A stretch of DNA of 26,672 nucleotides from Euprymna scolopes (taxonomy: Eukaryota > Mollusca > Cephalopoda > Sepiida > Sepiolidae): contig CM044501.1 of the NCBI GenBank assembly GCA_024364805.1, forward strand, positions 106,338,137 to 106,364,808, read 5' to 3'. Position numbers and translations under genes: made by a program. The notes under the pieces were generated by a model, which saw only the letters and a list, made by a program, of their open reading frames with translations, was not told the origin of the DNA and ran no database searches. Positions 10,491 to 20,151 of the stretch are shown piece after piece (the first letter of the stretch is position 1; each line of letters begins with the position of its first letter).

Positions 10491-11059
10491 TTCTGTTTTC
10501 ATGTACATCATCTCAGTCTCATTAAAAATCTTCAGACTGTTTTGTCGCTGACAGATTATTTTTGGGTGTGGAATATTTCTCTTGCTATGATAGAACTGGA
10601 AGAATACTTTTCTCCATGACTATCCTTTGTTTCTGTTTGGCATGTTTTGTTCGAGTATATACCGTAGCCCACAACCATGTCCACTTTTCTTCTTAGCCTC
10701 TTGTCTTCTTAAATTTTCCTCTTCTTTGATAAGAGTGTCGTTATTTCCTTCCACCTGCATTTTAAATATTTCTTCTTCTGTCATATATATTCCCATCTGG
10801 GAAACTATTGATCTTTGTCTTGCAATCGGTGTATCTTTTCTCTTTGGATGTTAGTCTTTTATATATCTTGGTCAGTATTTTATTTGCTGTTTTGCTTCAT
10901 TTTCCAAACTTTGAGTAGTGGTAGCGAAACAGCAACACCTTCTTTTCAGCAACATACCATGGCTGGGATTTTAAGCCTCTTATTTTTGTCTGCTGAAACT
11001 GCTAGAGCTAGGGGGATAGTATCTCTGGTATGAAGGTCTGATGGCTGATACTGGTTGAC

Positions 11060-12783
11060 CTTTACTCTTTTTTATTATTTTACATTGGTTAGTTTTAAGA
11101 GATGAATGAGCTTCATCCTGGAACTAACACTTGATTTCATTATGATTTGAATTTATATCCAAGGGATCTTTTAAGAATATTCGCTGATGTATTTTGTTCT
11201 AGCTTGGTTTTCCAGGGATTGTTTCCAAGTATTTTAACGCCAGTTGCTCCTATCACAACTGGTATAATATGGATTTCTTTGGTCCTGATATTTTGTTATC
11301 TTTTCCCGTTCAGCTCTATTAAGGCAATAGTCATTTGGGATGGTGACATCGATAATGAGCGCTATTTTCAAGCTTGTTCCGCATTACAATGTCTGGTTTA
11401 ATGGCCTTGTCTTTTCTGTATCTACCTGTCTGTATGTCTTTGTCATAGAACTGTCATTTTTCTGTTTGATGTTATGGGTGATAGTTCATGTTCCCAGCCG
11501 TTTGATGATCTTCCAAGCTGTATCTCTCCACAGATTTTCCAATTGAAATATTTACATACTTTGTTGTGGCAGACAGTGTAAAGGCCATCTGCCGATAAGG
11601 TTTGGCATTCAGCCATTAGGTGGCTCGGGCTCTCAATCGTCGCATGGTAGAACCTTCACTGCCCATTTGTTTTTAGCTATTTTTTAAATCTATTTGTGAG
11701 TAAGCCCTGATCTTGACTGNNNNNNNNNNNNNNNNNNNNNNNNNNNNNNNNNNNNNNNNNNNNNNNNNNNNNNNNNNNNNNNNNNNNNNNNNNNNNNNNN
11801 NNNNNNNNNNNNNNNNNNNNNNNNNNNNNNNNNNNNNNNNNNNNNNNNNNNNNNNNNNNNNNNNNNNNNNNNNNNNNNNNNNNNNNNNNNNNNNNNNNNN
11901 NNNNNNNNNNNNNNNNNNNNNNNNNNNNNNNNNNNNNNNNNNNNNNNNNNNNNNNNNNNNNNNNNNNNNNNNNNNNNNNNNNNNNNNNNNNNNNNNNNNN
12001 NNNNNNNNNNNNNNNNNNNNNNNNNNNNNNNNNNNNNNNNNNNNNNNNNNNNNNNNNNNNNNNNNNNNNNNNNNNNNNNNNNNNNNNNNNNNNNNNNNNN
12101 NNNNNNNNNNNNNNNNNNNNNNNNNNNNNNNNNNNNNNNNNNNNNNNNNNNNNNNNNNNNNNNNNNNNNNNNNNNNNNNNNNNNNNNNNNNNNNNNNNNN
12201 NNNNNNNNNNNNNNNNNNNNNNNNNNNNNNNNNNNNNNNNNNNNNNNNNNNNNNNNNNNNNNNNNNNNNNNNNNNNNNNNNNNNNNNNNNNNNNNNNNNN
12301 NNNNNNNNNNNNNNNNNNNNNNNNNNNNNNNNNNNNNNNNNNNNNNNNNNNNNNNNNNNNNNNNNNNNNNNNNNNNNNNNNNNNNNNNNNNNNNNNNNNN
12401 NNNNNNNNNNNNNNNNNNNNNNNNNNNNNNNNNNNNNNNNNNNNNNNNNNNNNNNNNNNNNNNNNNNNNNNNNNNNNNNNNNNNNNNNNNNNNNNNNNNN
12501 NNNNNNNNNNNNNNNNNNNNNNNNNNNNNNNNNNNNNNNNNNNNNNNNNNNNNNNNNNNNNNNNNNNNNNNNNNNNNNNNNNNNNNNNNNNNNNNNNNNN
12601 NNNNNNNNNNNNNNNNNNNNNNNNNNNNNNTCTAATCTATTGGTATTACATTGAGGCTAGTCAATAATACTGAAACTATATAAGGTGATGGATTGCAAGC
12701 TGATTTATGGCAGTAATTTTGTTTTGGGGGTTTCATTCAGACTGGAGGATCCTTTTAAGGTGCACTCTGCATTTTTGTATCTC
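11060..12783 (-). mobile_element. RLE-type LINE copy A, interrupted by assembly gap
   Basis: Left of the gap, minus-strand frames give SQDQGLLTN (11718-11690), ESPSHLMAECQTLSADGLYTV and HNKVCKYFNWKICGE (~11620-11545), KPDI near 11395, then ALIIDVTIPNDY, LNRAEREKITKYQDQ and IIPVVIGATG (~11360-11240). This is the CCHC finger and restriction-like endonuclease of R2/R4/NeSL-type LINEs, with the PD...D core visible. Right of the gap, 12632-12783 gives an RT thumb-like YSFSIID...NRLD, parallel to copy C. Both sides are on one strand in the expected order, so they are probably one copy. The 3' tail ends near 11060, where copy B begins. Frameshifts and stops make it inactive. Confidence 0.75.
11720..12630. 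other. Assembly gap (911 N)
   Basis: Run of undetermined bases. The flanks are parts of the same LINE family in one orientation, so the missing sequence is probably LINE RT and linker. The true size may differ. Confidence 0.99.
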
Positions 12784-12905
12784 CTCTTTTTTTCTATTAT
12801 TTTATTTTGGTTAGATTTAAGAGATCAAGGAGATCAATTTTTGGGTTAACACTTGATTTCATTACGATTTGACTTTATATCCGAGAGTTTTTTGAAGAAT
12901 AGACA
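12784..12905 (-). mobile_element. RLE-type LINE 3' tail fragment (copy D)
   Basis: Matches the 3' tail of copy A (11069-11185): both share AACACTTGATTTCATTA, GATTTGA(A/C)TTTATATCC and TTTTATTTTGGTTAG-like segments in the same order. Copy A starts directly after this tail, in the same orientation. Confidence 0.65.
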
Positions 12906-13350
12906 TTGTTCTCTTTATGGCTGCTATTATGCAGAAAATTTGCTGCTATGTCCAATGACGGTTATTCCACGGGTCATAGTTACCAAAGTACTAAAAAATG
13001 CAACAATAGAAACAAGAAAGAAGCAAGAAACGACCGTCTAGAAGATAAAATAATTTATTGGAAAAAAATAGATAAAAAGAAAATGATTAAAAAAGAAAAT
13101 ACAAAATGTTCACCTGTGTCTGCAACTGCTAAATTTGTGCCTGTAGCAAGGTTCAGCAGATCTTAAGTAACTATTTACAAAAAAGACTAGAGAGAGTGAG
13201 GAATAGAAGATAGATAGAAAGAAGTCACTTACTGAAGCGCTTTTTACTATAGACAACCATATTATCCTTTTACGTGTGGATGAAAATAAGTTACTTCTCC
13301 TTAATCATTGCAATATCTTTTTTCACTTTTGAGTAAATAAATCCATGTTA
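12906..13350. other. A-rich spacer, nothing assigned
   Basis: A-rich plus strand; two overlapping open frames (12853-13041 and 12906-13166) are lysine-rich by base composition. No motif was recognised. Confidence 0.45.
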
Positions 13351-13528
13351 ATTCCTTGTAGATGACGAAAATAAAACCACGAATGTTCAATCAAAATTTG
13401 TTGCCGAGGCTGAATGTCAACGACACAGGCAAGAAGAAACTAAAAGACAACACAGGCAAGAAGATGAAAAACGAAAATGGCAAAGAGATGACAAACGCAG
13501 TGGATACCATTGTGAACGAATATAAATC
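13351..13528 (+). other. Exon-like polar segment of unknown identity
   Basis: After a splice-acceptor-like TTCCTTGTAG (ending about 13361), one open plus-strand frame to 13528 reads DDENKTTNVQSKFVAEAECQ, then RHRQEETKRQ, HRQEDEKRKWQRDDKR and SGYHCERI. It is rich in charged residues and Q, with a short repeat (RHRQEE / QHRQED) suggesting a coiled coil. Another frame (from ATG 13362, 62 codons) overlaps it. There is no good donor site before the stop, so it may be a terminal exon, a decayed element or chance. Confidence 0.25.
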
Positions 13529-14000
13529 CGTTCAGGTGTATTTTTCATAAAGAAATTGAATGGTAGTAGGAGGTTGAGGGTTGGAATCCAGCTGTTTTTG
13601 AACCAGCACGACTACAAGGTCGTCGCTAGTGACTACGAGAAACGCATGCTGGCTTGAGAAGCTGGACTACTGGGATCTGAGTGCATCGACGGCGAGTGGT
13701 CGCTGCTGCTACTGGGTTCAACTGTTGTCGGGGAGATAGTCTAAACACTTCTGCGTTGGCACGACTGCTGCTGAGTTGGGTTGGGCTGCTAATGGGCCCA
13801 ACTTCACCATGCGGCAGTCTAGCCACGACTAACCACTTGTTGAAAAAAAAAAAAAATCGCTGTATTTATACTCGTCCGGTGGACGTAGTTGTAGACATTG
13901 TAGCTTTGCAGTGTTGGTCATCATTTTTCATTCTTGATTTGTTTGTTTTCGCGTCTTTAAAGCGCTGTAGGGAGCCGTCTGCTTGAGGTTTATATTCATG
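13529..14000. other. Relatively GC-rich patch without identified gene
   Basis: About 13600-13820 is clearly richer in G and C than its surroundings, with CTGCTGCTACTG- and ACTGCTGCTGAG-like words, followed by an A run (13843-13856). The A run after a compositionally distinct block would suit a retroposed sequence, but no tRNA boxes or target-site duplication were found. Confidence 0.35.
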
Positions 14001-16059
14001 TGTCATATCAAATTGAAGCTGGGAAAGTTGTGAATATTATTCTAATGGGAATTGTGCTATTAAGAGTTCCACGGGATGATTATTTACGTCGAAGTACTTG
14101 TCAAAAGGGCCTTCGTGTTTTTACATTTTGAATGGGGGGGTCTATTTTGATGAGTGGTTTCTTTTGGTGGAAACCGCTGTGGTGTCGTATTTTATTAAAT
14201 ATAAACTGAAAATAAAAATGTATAAATGATAATAAATTAATAATAAAATATAAAATTAATGTACTAAAAAAATAGAATGATTAACTTTTTTTCTGATCGG
14301 TTTTAGATTTACCCACAATCCTTTGCAGGGGAGTCTTCCTCTTCCAGTTTCTAGAAAAGAGTGCCATGTTTTAAAATGAAAAAGCAAAAAGAAATGTAAA
14401 ATAACGGGAATTTTATTAATATAGAGAGAAAGCCATCGTTTGCTTTGGAAAAAGATGAAACAACATGTAAGTAGGACTCTGTTTTATTTCTACCCAACGT
14501 TAAACAACCCATGCAGCGTGCATGACTCATAAAACTTCCCTCCACATGGAATTATCCAGGTTGCGAGAGGTAACATTCTTTTTCCAGAACATTTCTCTTT
14601 GTTCTCTGAAGGTACATATTCTAAGTTCATGATTCCGTTCAAGAACTCTTACCGAGCTGACATTGCTCGTTCATTTTGTGAAAAATAAATTTGGAGCATT
14701 TTTAAGCAATAAGGATGTGTCATGGTATTTCTTTTTATTGCCTTGTTTCATTATTATTATCTTGCAGGATAAAGGAATTTAATATCTATTAATGTCCACT
14801 ACCCTACACTGTGACAAGTTCATTGCGTAATTTCATCCCGTAAGTTGTTATTAAGTAGAGTATTTCTTTTACCAAACGATCATAAAGAAAAAGATCACAT
14901 AAAATCATTTTTGAGTAAAATTTTATTAACTCATTAAAACTTTCCAGTAATTTCTTTTTTAATGAAAATTATATATCCAGTAAATATGTAATTTTTATTT
15001 CGTATTTAACATTGTTTACTGAAAAAAAAAGCATGAAATTTGAAAAATAGTTTGATATGCAATCATTTATATCGGTTTGAAACTTAAACTTAAAATGTTG
15101 TTTATAACCATTTGGTACACAAGAAACTATCTATTCATGGCAGATTACGGTTATGAATTTGGATAGCTGCTGGAAGGTAAAATAATTCAATTTTATCACA
15201 AGAATATTATAAAATGTGCAGTGAGGGATTAGTTCCGAATGTAAGTTTAATGTAAAACAATCCCATTACTGGACCATCTAGCATTTATGAGCAGTTAATG
15301 CTTGAAAAAGTGAAATTATTTCTGCAATTTACAATTTTGTAGCAAATCATTTTTGAGAATATATTTCTGGATTTAATGTTTCCCCAAAAATGTAACTGTT
15401 TTCAGTAATAAAGTCGTTTTGTGGTAAATTGAAAATTCATGTGCAAAATGAATATAATTTTTTTCTTTATTAGACTGTCTTTCCTCTTCTTTAATTTTCA
15501 CTTCTTTCACACTTGCAGTCTTGCATGTGATTTTTGCATCAAGATGCGATTCATACAAATAATACAAAGCAAATGGCTGAAATTGCTACTCCTCTTCTTT
15601 AACTGCTTCCATGGAATTCATTCTTTTCATTACATTCAAAAGCAAGTAAGTTTTCATAGGAATGTATTAAAGTATTTTCAACCAATGAAAATCGTTTTAA
15701 ACTCTGAAAAGTAATGTCTTTATCAAAATAACAGACTCATGTAAACTATAAAACTAAAATCAGCTTTTCCGGGTAACACCTACAATGCACCTTGACTCTC
15801 TGCATTAACTGCTGCTGTAACTCCAGTGAACTCAGCAACCCAGAAGTTAAACACACACACGTATACACACAATAGAACTGTATCACTTTCATTGTTTCTC
15901 ATTCGGTATATTTATTAACATCACTAGCAAAGGTGGTATTCAGCAGAAGACGATGATGCTAGCACAATTATTCACAATAAATTTATTACAGGAAAAGATT
16001 TTGTCTAATTTTCCAGATTAATATATAAATAATAACTTGCAACTCACAATTACAATATT
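14001..16059. other. AT-rich spacer, no gene seen
   Basis: Both strands were scanned. Open frames such as 14351-14545 (minus) and 15439-15714 (plus) are low-complexity products of A/T richness with no recognisable domain. A short CA-rich tract lies near 15850. Confidence 0.55.
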
Positions 16060-16195
16060 ATTTCTGGTGTTATCCACTGGGTAGTGTTTAATCTTGAAAT
16101 AGTATTCTTTTTAGCTCCTTTATAGAAAGTGGCTTCCTACCTTGTCTGGAGCGATTTCATAAAGCAAAAACACAACAAAGATCTTACTTAGCATT
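16060..16195 (+). mobile_element. 3' tail of CR1/Jockey-like LINE
   Basis: The segment with AGTATTCTTTTTAGCTCC, then AGTGGCTTCC and GGAGCGATTTCATAAA, parallels the tails of the elements at 668-1650 and 1690-2135 (CTCCTTACATCAA, GTGGCTTCA, GGTGATTTCTGTAAA). Coding sequence is absent. Confidence 0.5.
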
Positions 16196-16684
16196 TTATT
16201 AGTTTTTTTTTTTTTTTTTTTTTAAATGTTTTCTCATCATTCATCAAATGGTGTATAATTTGCTGGCAGATCAAAAGTTGGTATCATGGATGGAAGACCC
16301 AACCCTCAAAGCCAAAGGATGTAGTGAACAGAATTCCTCTACTCGACCACTCCTATTAAATTTCTATTTAATAAATGGAGGAATGAATTGAGTTCAATTA
16401 GTTGAAAAATTGTTGGCAGTTAACTTCACATTTAGAACTAAACAGTTAAAAATTTGTAACGTTGTTTTATTTAAATTTTTTCTTAATGTATTTCAATGAA
16501 TGTAAGATAAATGAACATTCAATTTAGATCAACTTTACATTTATTAGAAAGTAAAAAAAATCAAATTCATTATGTGCAAAGTTTTGGACTCAATAGCAAA
16601 TACAGCTTCAATTCCATGAGTGATGTTTCTGGCAAAGGGGGGGGGGAGAATTGCTATTTTCTGGATCAGAATATATCCATCTAA

Positions 16685-16790
16685 TATTTATTGTTATCTA
16701 GTCTTAAAATAGTATTTTTATCTCCTTACATTAAGTGGTTTCCTATTTTGTCTAAAGCGTTTTCCATAAAAACAACAAAAAACAGGTTTG
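16685..16790 (+). mobile_element. Second 3' tail of CR1/Jockey-like LINE
   Basis: Contains AATAGTATTTTTATCTCC, TTACATTAAGTGGTTTCC and AAAGCGTTTTCCATAAA in the same order as the tail at 16060-16195. It lies about 600 bases downstream in the same orientation. Confidence 0.5.
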
Positions 16791-17059
16791 ATTTATTCTC
16801 CGTATAAAACATTGAAACTCATCAAATTTTCCCTAGTGTAATTAACGAATGAAAAGTTTAATTCCTTTAAGTCAAAAAACGATTACGGCGCACATATAGG
16901 AAGACAATGAAAAAACAAGACAAATTAGAACATTTTATTGATTTGGTTCTTGGAGAGAAAGAATACGTGCAATCTACACATTTATGAGAACGAACATATG
17001 CGATTTGATCTCACGTTAGATGTGACTATTTCATGATTTGACTTGATTAATATATAAAT

Positions 17060-17260
17060 TATAGAGATGGAGCATCCTACTGAATGTCAGACATTCACAT
17101 GCTATACTTTTAAAGATTCAGTATCTTTGTGTTTGTATCTTTCTTGCAATTGATTCACCAAGTTTGCATGAATTTTTTAAATTTATTTTTATTTTTCTGT
17201 TCTAGCTGGGTATGGATCATCCTGTTATATAGTTGGCGAGTAGAAAAGAAATTGTTATTT
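17060..17260 (-). mobile_element. RLE-type LINE 3'-end fragment(s)
   Basis: In plus orientation, GTCAGACATTCACATGCTAT, TTGATTCACCAAG and CTGTTCTAGCTGG parallel 5065-5240 of copy B (CCAGACCTTCACCTGCTAC, TTGGTTCACCAGG, TTGTTTTAGCTGG). The order suggests two overlapping 3'-tail pieces, again in minus orientation. Confidence 0.5.
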
Positions 17261-17594
17261 GTCTATCTATCAGTTTATTCATTAATTATTGGTGTATCTA
17301 TCTGTTTAGCTGTATATCTATTTATCTAATTGGAAGTAAACAAGGGGTGAACTCTGCTTTAAGTTATCAAGACCTTGTCAAACTGAAGTGATGTGTCGTT
17401 TGTTACATGTTCTGAATAGCTGGACATATCATTGAGTTGGAAAAAAGACACTGAGGAGAGCAGATGGGTGAGAATGCCTCTCCCATGAGGGGGAATGACG
17501 TGTCTCAGAATAAGTATAGGAGAAATCCACAAGCAGATATCAACTTCCATCCTTCTGTATTACGATACCTTGTAAGCTGAATAAAATCTTTATA

Positions 17595-17690
17595 GAAAAT
17601 CTACGATGTCTTGGTCATGTTTGAGAAGCGTTCTCTGATCCATCTCCCCAAGATAAATCCTCCCAAGGGTCGGCAGAAAAAAAGGTATGT
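17595..17690 (+). mobile_element. Possible decayed LINE C-terminal tail
   Basis: Plus frames give RCLGHV, then after a frameshift IHLPKINPPKGRQKKRYV, resembling the 'LGHV...RLPK...GRPKKRW' ending of many LINE proteins. The stretch is short and the frame is broken, so this is tentative. Confidence 0.25.
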
Positions 17691-19561
17691 CACACAATGC
17701 ACCTCTGATACGTGAACAATCATGTAAACATTAAGAAATAGACTGTAAGACATACATCATGGTTCAGATCGTGAAGAACCCCATAGAGGTTTAGAGACAT
17801 GTATACATGTTGCATAGTTCTTTAGAAGATGACGTATTGTGACCTGATGGAGACCGAGTGATGCCAAGAGACCTTGCTAGTTGATTAAGAAACAGCTCGT
17901 TGCCTGGGTGGTCTCATTGGCACGAATTCAGAGGAATTTGCACGGCTGAATTCTAATGATGATTATGATGGTTTGATGTTGTTTTAAACAGAATACGCCT
18001 GTTTCTTGGTGGATAATCAAAATGATCTCCCCTCCCCCGCCGGGAATATCACAGCGCGTGTCAACGCCAGAATAAGTCATAAAAATAAATCCGAAAATTA
18101 ACAGACGGACTGTGTTGATAGATTGCCGATAGAAATGTTGTCCAGTGACGGAGGTAAGGGACCACCCGAAGACCCGTTGAGGCTAATTAGGCGTAACGTT
18201 TCGTATTCCTGGCATGAGAACATTTATTTCCTCGCTGATGGAGCGGAGAAGGTGGGGGGGGGGAGAAGATGAGAGGGGAAAATCTTTTCTTTCCTTTTCT
18301 TTTTGCTTAGATAAATGAAAGGGTTGCTTTATTATTTTCTCTTCTTTCTCTTTGCCAACCAAGCAAGCCCTTGCTGCCCCCCTTCAAACAAAGGCGCGGC
18401 CGCTGATTTGTTGACCGCCACTTGTGGGCATACTTGGAGGGGTGAGGGGAGTTACACCTAGTGTTTTTGATAAAACAAGGCGAGAAAAGGGAGAGAGAGA
18501 TTCTTTTGCGACAAGTTCCAATACGCATGTCTCTGGCAGCTGATCCCTTCATGTGGACTGACAGTAGATAAAGAACAAAGAACTTGGTAAAGGAAAGAAA
18601 ACTGCCAGCCCCCTAAGTTGCATGACTAGGCCAGTGTGTAAGTACTATTTGTAAAGTCGAAGACAATAATCAATTCTATGTTAAAAAAAAACAATTAAGT
18701 TTTGACTTTCTTTTCTTTAATTGGAAATGCCGTTGTGAATGCAATATATTTCTCCGATAGCCCAGGTGACGTTTGGAAGCTGATTTGAAAGTGGAACCGG
18801 AGAGTAACTAACGGCGACGAAGACGAATTCAACCATCAGACAAAAACACGGGTGACGCCACAGGTATCGGCTACAGCTACATCTCAACCCACAAGCCTAT
18901 GCACCTGAGCTGCCCTGTAGGGGTTACATAGCATTATATCGTTTTTGTTATGTTCGTCTTAGTAGAGAGTCTTAGAGGTTCATGTTGTGTGCAGATATAT
19001 CGTGTATATATAAAGAGAGAGATAGTTCTGTATATATAAGGAGACATTATGAGATAGAGACAGGGTACAGGCTAATACAGGAGAGCCGAGCATGTAATTC
19101 AACAAGAGGAGATTTATGATACACTGACAGATAGACTGAGAGATAGTGCGTTTGGCATTTACGTTTGACAGTTCTGTGAATGGAAGTGTTTCTTTAAACA
19201 TTGACACATATTTCTTACCTATTTTTGAGATGATGATTTTCACAAGTTCTTATAATAAAAGTGGGCAATACCTTTTCTGTTGAATACATAACACGAAGAT
19301 GCAGATACAAAAAGATGAAGTTGTTTGTTTATTCCATTTCGACCGGTCAATGGCTTTGCATCAAGAAATTCAAGTTTTACATGATTCTTCTAACCTCCGC
19401 TTCCAAGGTTCTATAAGCTCTGTCTGACTCCTCTCTTCTCCCCTGACTGACTAAGGTTTTTGACTGACTATATTGAGACCCATGACGTCATTGCATCACC
19501 AACACGTGCATATTAGACACATGGCATGACATGCCTCCGTGTTTAAGCAAGCATTGTTACT

Positions 19562-19580
19562 CACATGTTTCAAACATGTG
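19562..19580. repeat. Perfect 9-bp-arm palindrome
   Basis: CACATGTTT, a single C, then AAACATGTG. Possible dimeric protein-binding site or chance. Confidence 0.8.
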
Positions 19581-19866
19581 CGATTTGCACGTTTTGAAAC
19601 CATTTCTGACGACCAGGAAATTTGTTTTACAACGGAATTTAACCTACTTGTTAATTCTCTAACCGATATTTTTATTATGCATTCTTTCTAAGAATGTGAA
19701 TAGATTTTCCATCCAAATTTTATTTATAAAATATTTTAAAAGAATTAACAATTTAACTGGATATTCCATTTAAACCCTATTGTTTTTTAAAACTTTATCT
19801 ACATAGTTCGATCCGCATTTAATCTGATATAATTTTCATTTAACTAATTCTCTTTTCTTTTTTTAC

Positions 19867-19899
19867 TTACATGAAAAAGGGACACCCCTTTTCATGTAA
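19867..19899. repeat. 15-bp-arm hairpin, 3-base loop
   Basis: TTACATGAAAAAGGG (19867-19881), loop ACA, then CCCCTTTTCATGTAA (19885-19899): 14 of 15 pairs. It lies about 250 bases downstream of the zinc-finger stop codon, just beyond the LINE fragment. Confidence 0.9.
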
Positions 19900-19944
19900 C
19901 ATACACACTCAAACACCACCCCACTATACAACATGTTGATGTGG

Positions 19945-20149
19945 TATGACAACGTAACGATCCTACCAGATGCCAAACATTCAACTGTTATCTCATACAT
20001 TCCAACTAAGAAATCTTTCAAAAATTCTAACTGTCCCTTTAAGTGCAATTTTTTCAATCTCTCTTGATCTTGGTTCACCAGGTATATTTCATGATATAAG
20101 TTGCTCCAATGATTATGGAAATGATGGAGATATTCCTAATAACCTTCTT
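19945..20149 (-). mobile_element. RLE-type LINE C-terminal fragment abutting the zinc-finger gene
   Basis: Minus-strand frames give ISIISIIIGAT (about 20133-20100), then NQDQERLKKLHLKGQLEFLK (20075-20015). They parallel IIPVIIGA and NQVQEKLK...LHFKG of copy B (5175-5300). At the DNA level, CTTGGTTCACCAGGTA and CCCTTTAAGTGCAATT are shared with copy B. The fragment's 5' edge lies within about 10 bases of the zinc-finger stop codon. Its 3' end is near 19945. Confidence 0.8.
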
Positions 20150-20151
20150 CT

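Larger units (their letters stand above)
8041..11045 (-). mobile_element. RLE-type LINE copy B, N-terminal and RT part
   Basis: Decayed minus-strand coding sequence. In order from the 5' end: a polar N-terminal region (e.g. KKKSGHGCGLRYI, ~10690); LTLEEDLSKTIAEVQKMG (~10125-10070); QILSAPAVQGRLKNIICKLSV (~9800-9740); YWRPLFETKIMYNEEAKW (~9545-9485); NGIDNPSNFWLKQLTALQ (~9370-9315); GGEEAMPP (~9275); PSKYRPICYLTITN (RT motif 1, ~9215-9175); YQHLSPGAYLEKEQTGCRRKC (~9145-9080); a catalytic-box equivalent reading LLLMDNLKLYARSD (~8935-8895); MRVLTYNFGIVDLPQRHINRLD (~8610-8545); and DELTQDYIDKEGLIDWLKRGLLHYD (~8145-8075). The middle RT motifs are deleted near 9070, the box reads MDN rather than MDD, and stops are frequent. 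Inactive. Confidence 0.85.
17691..19944. other. Spacer with mixed composition, no gene assigned
   Basis: Contains a G/C-richer part with a NotI-type GCGGCCGC near 18396, purine- and TA-rich repeats (19000-19060), a CRE-like TGACGTCA (19483-19490) and palindromes listed separately. Open frames such as 18307-18552 and 18980-19243 on the minus strand show no family signature. Part of 18750-19640 could be old LTR or SINE sequence, but no paired ends were found. Confidence 0.4.

Noticed and set aside
11713-12654. 313-codon open frame on the plus strand
   Set aside because: Almost entirely the N gap; no real coding evidence.
13560-13860. Possible tRNA-derived SINE (GGTTGGAATCC near 13576 and an A run at 13843)
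   Set aside because: The A-box-like word is too close to the B-box-like word, no tRNA fold is apparent and no target-site duplication was found.
18307-18552. Basic minus-strand ORF of 81 codons in a GC-richer patch
   Set aside because: No family motif, no splice or promoter context and ordinary composition for the patch.
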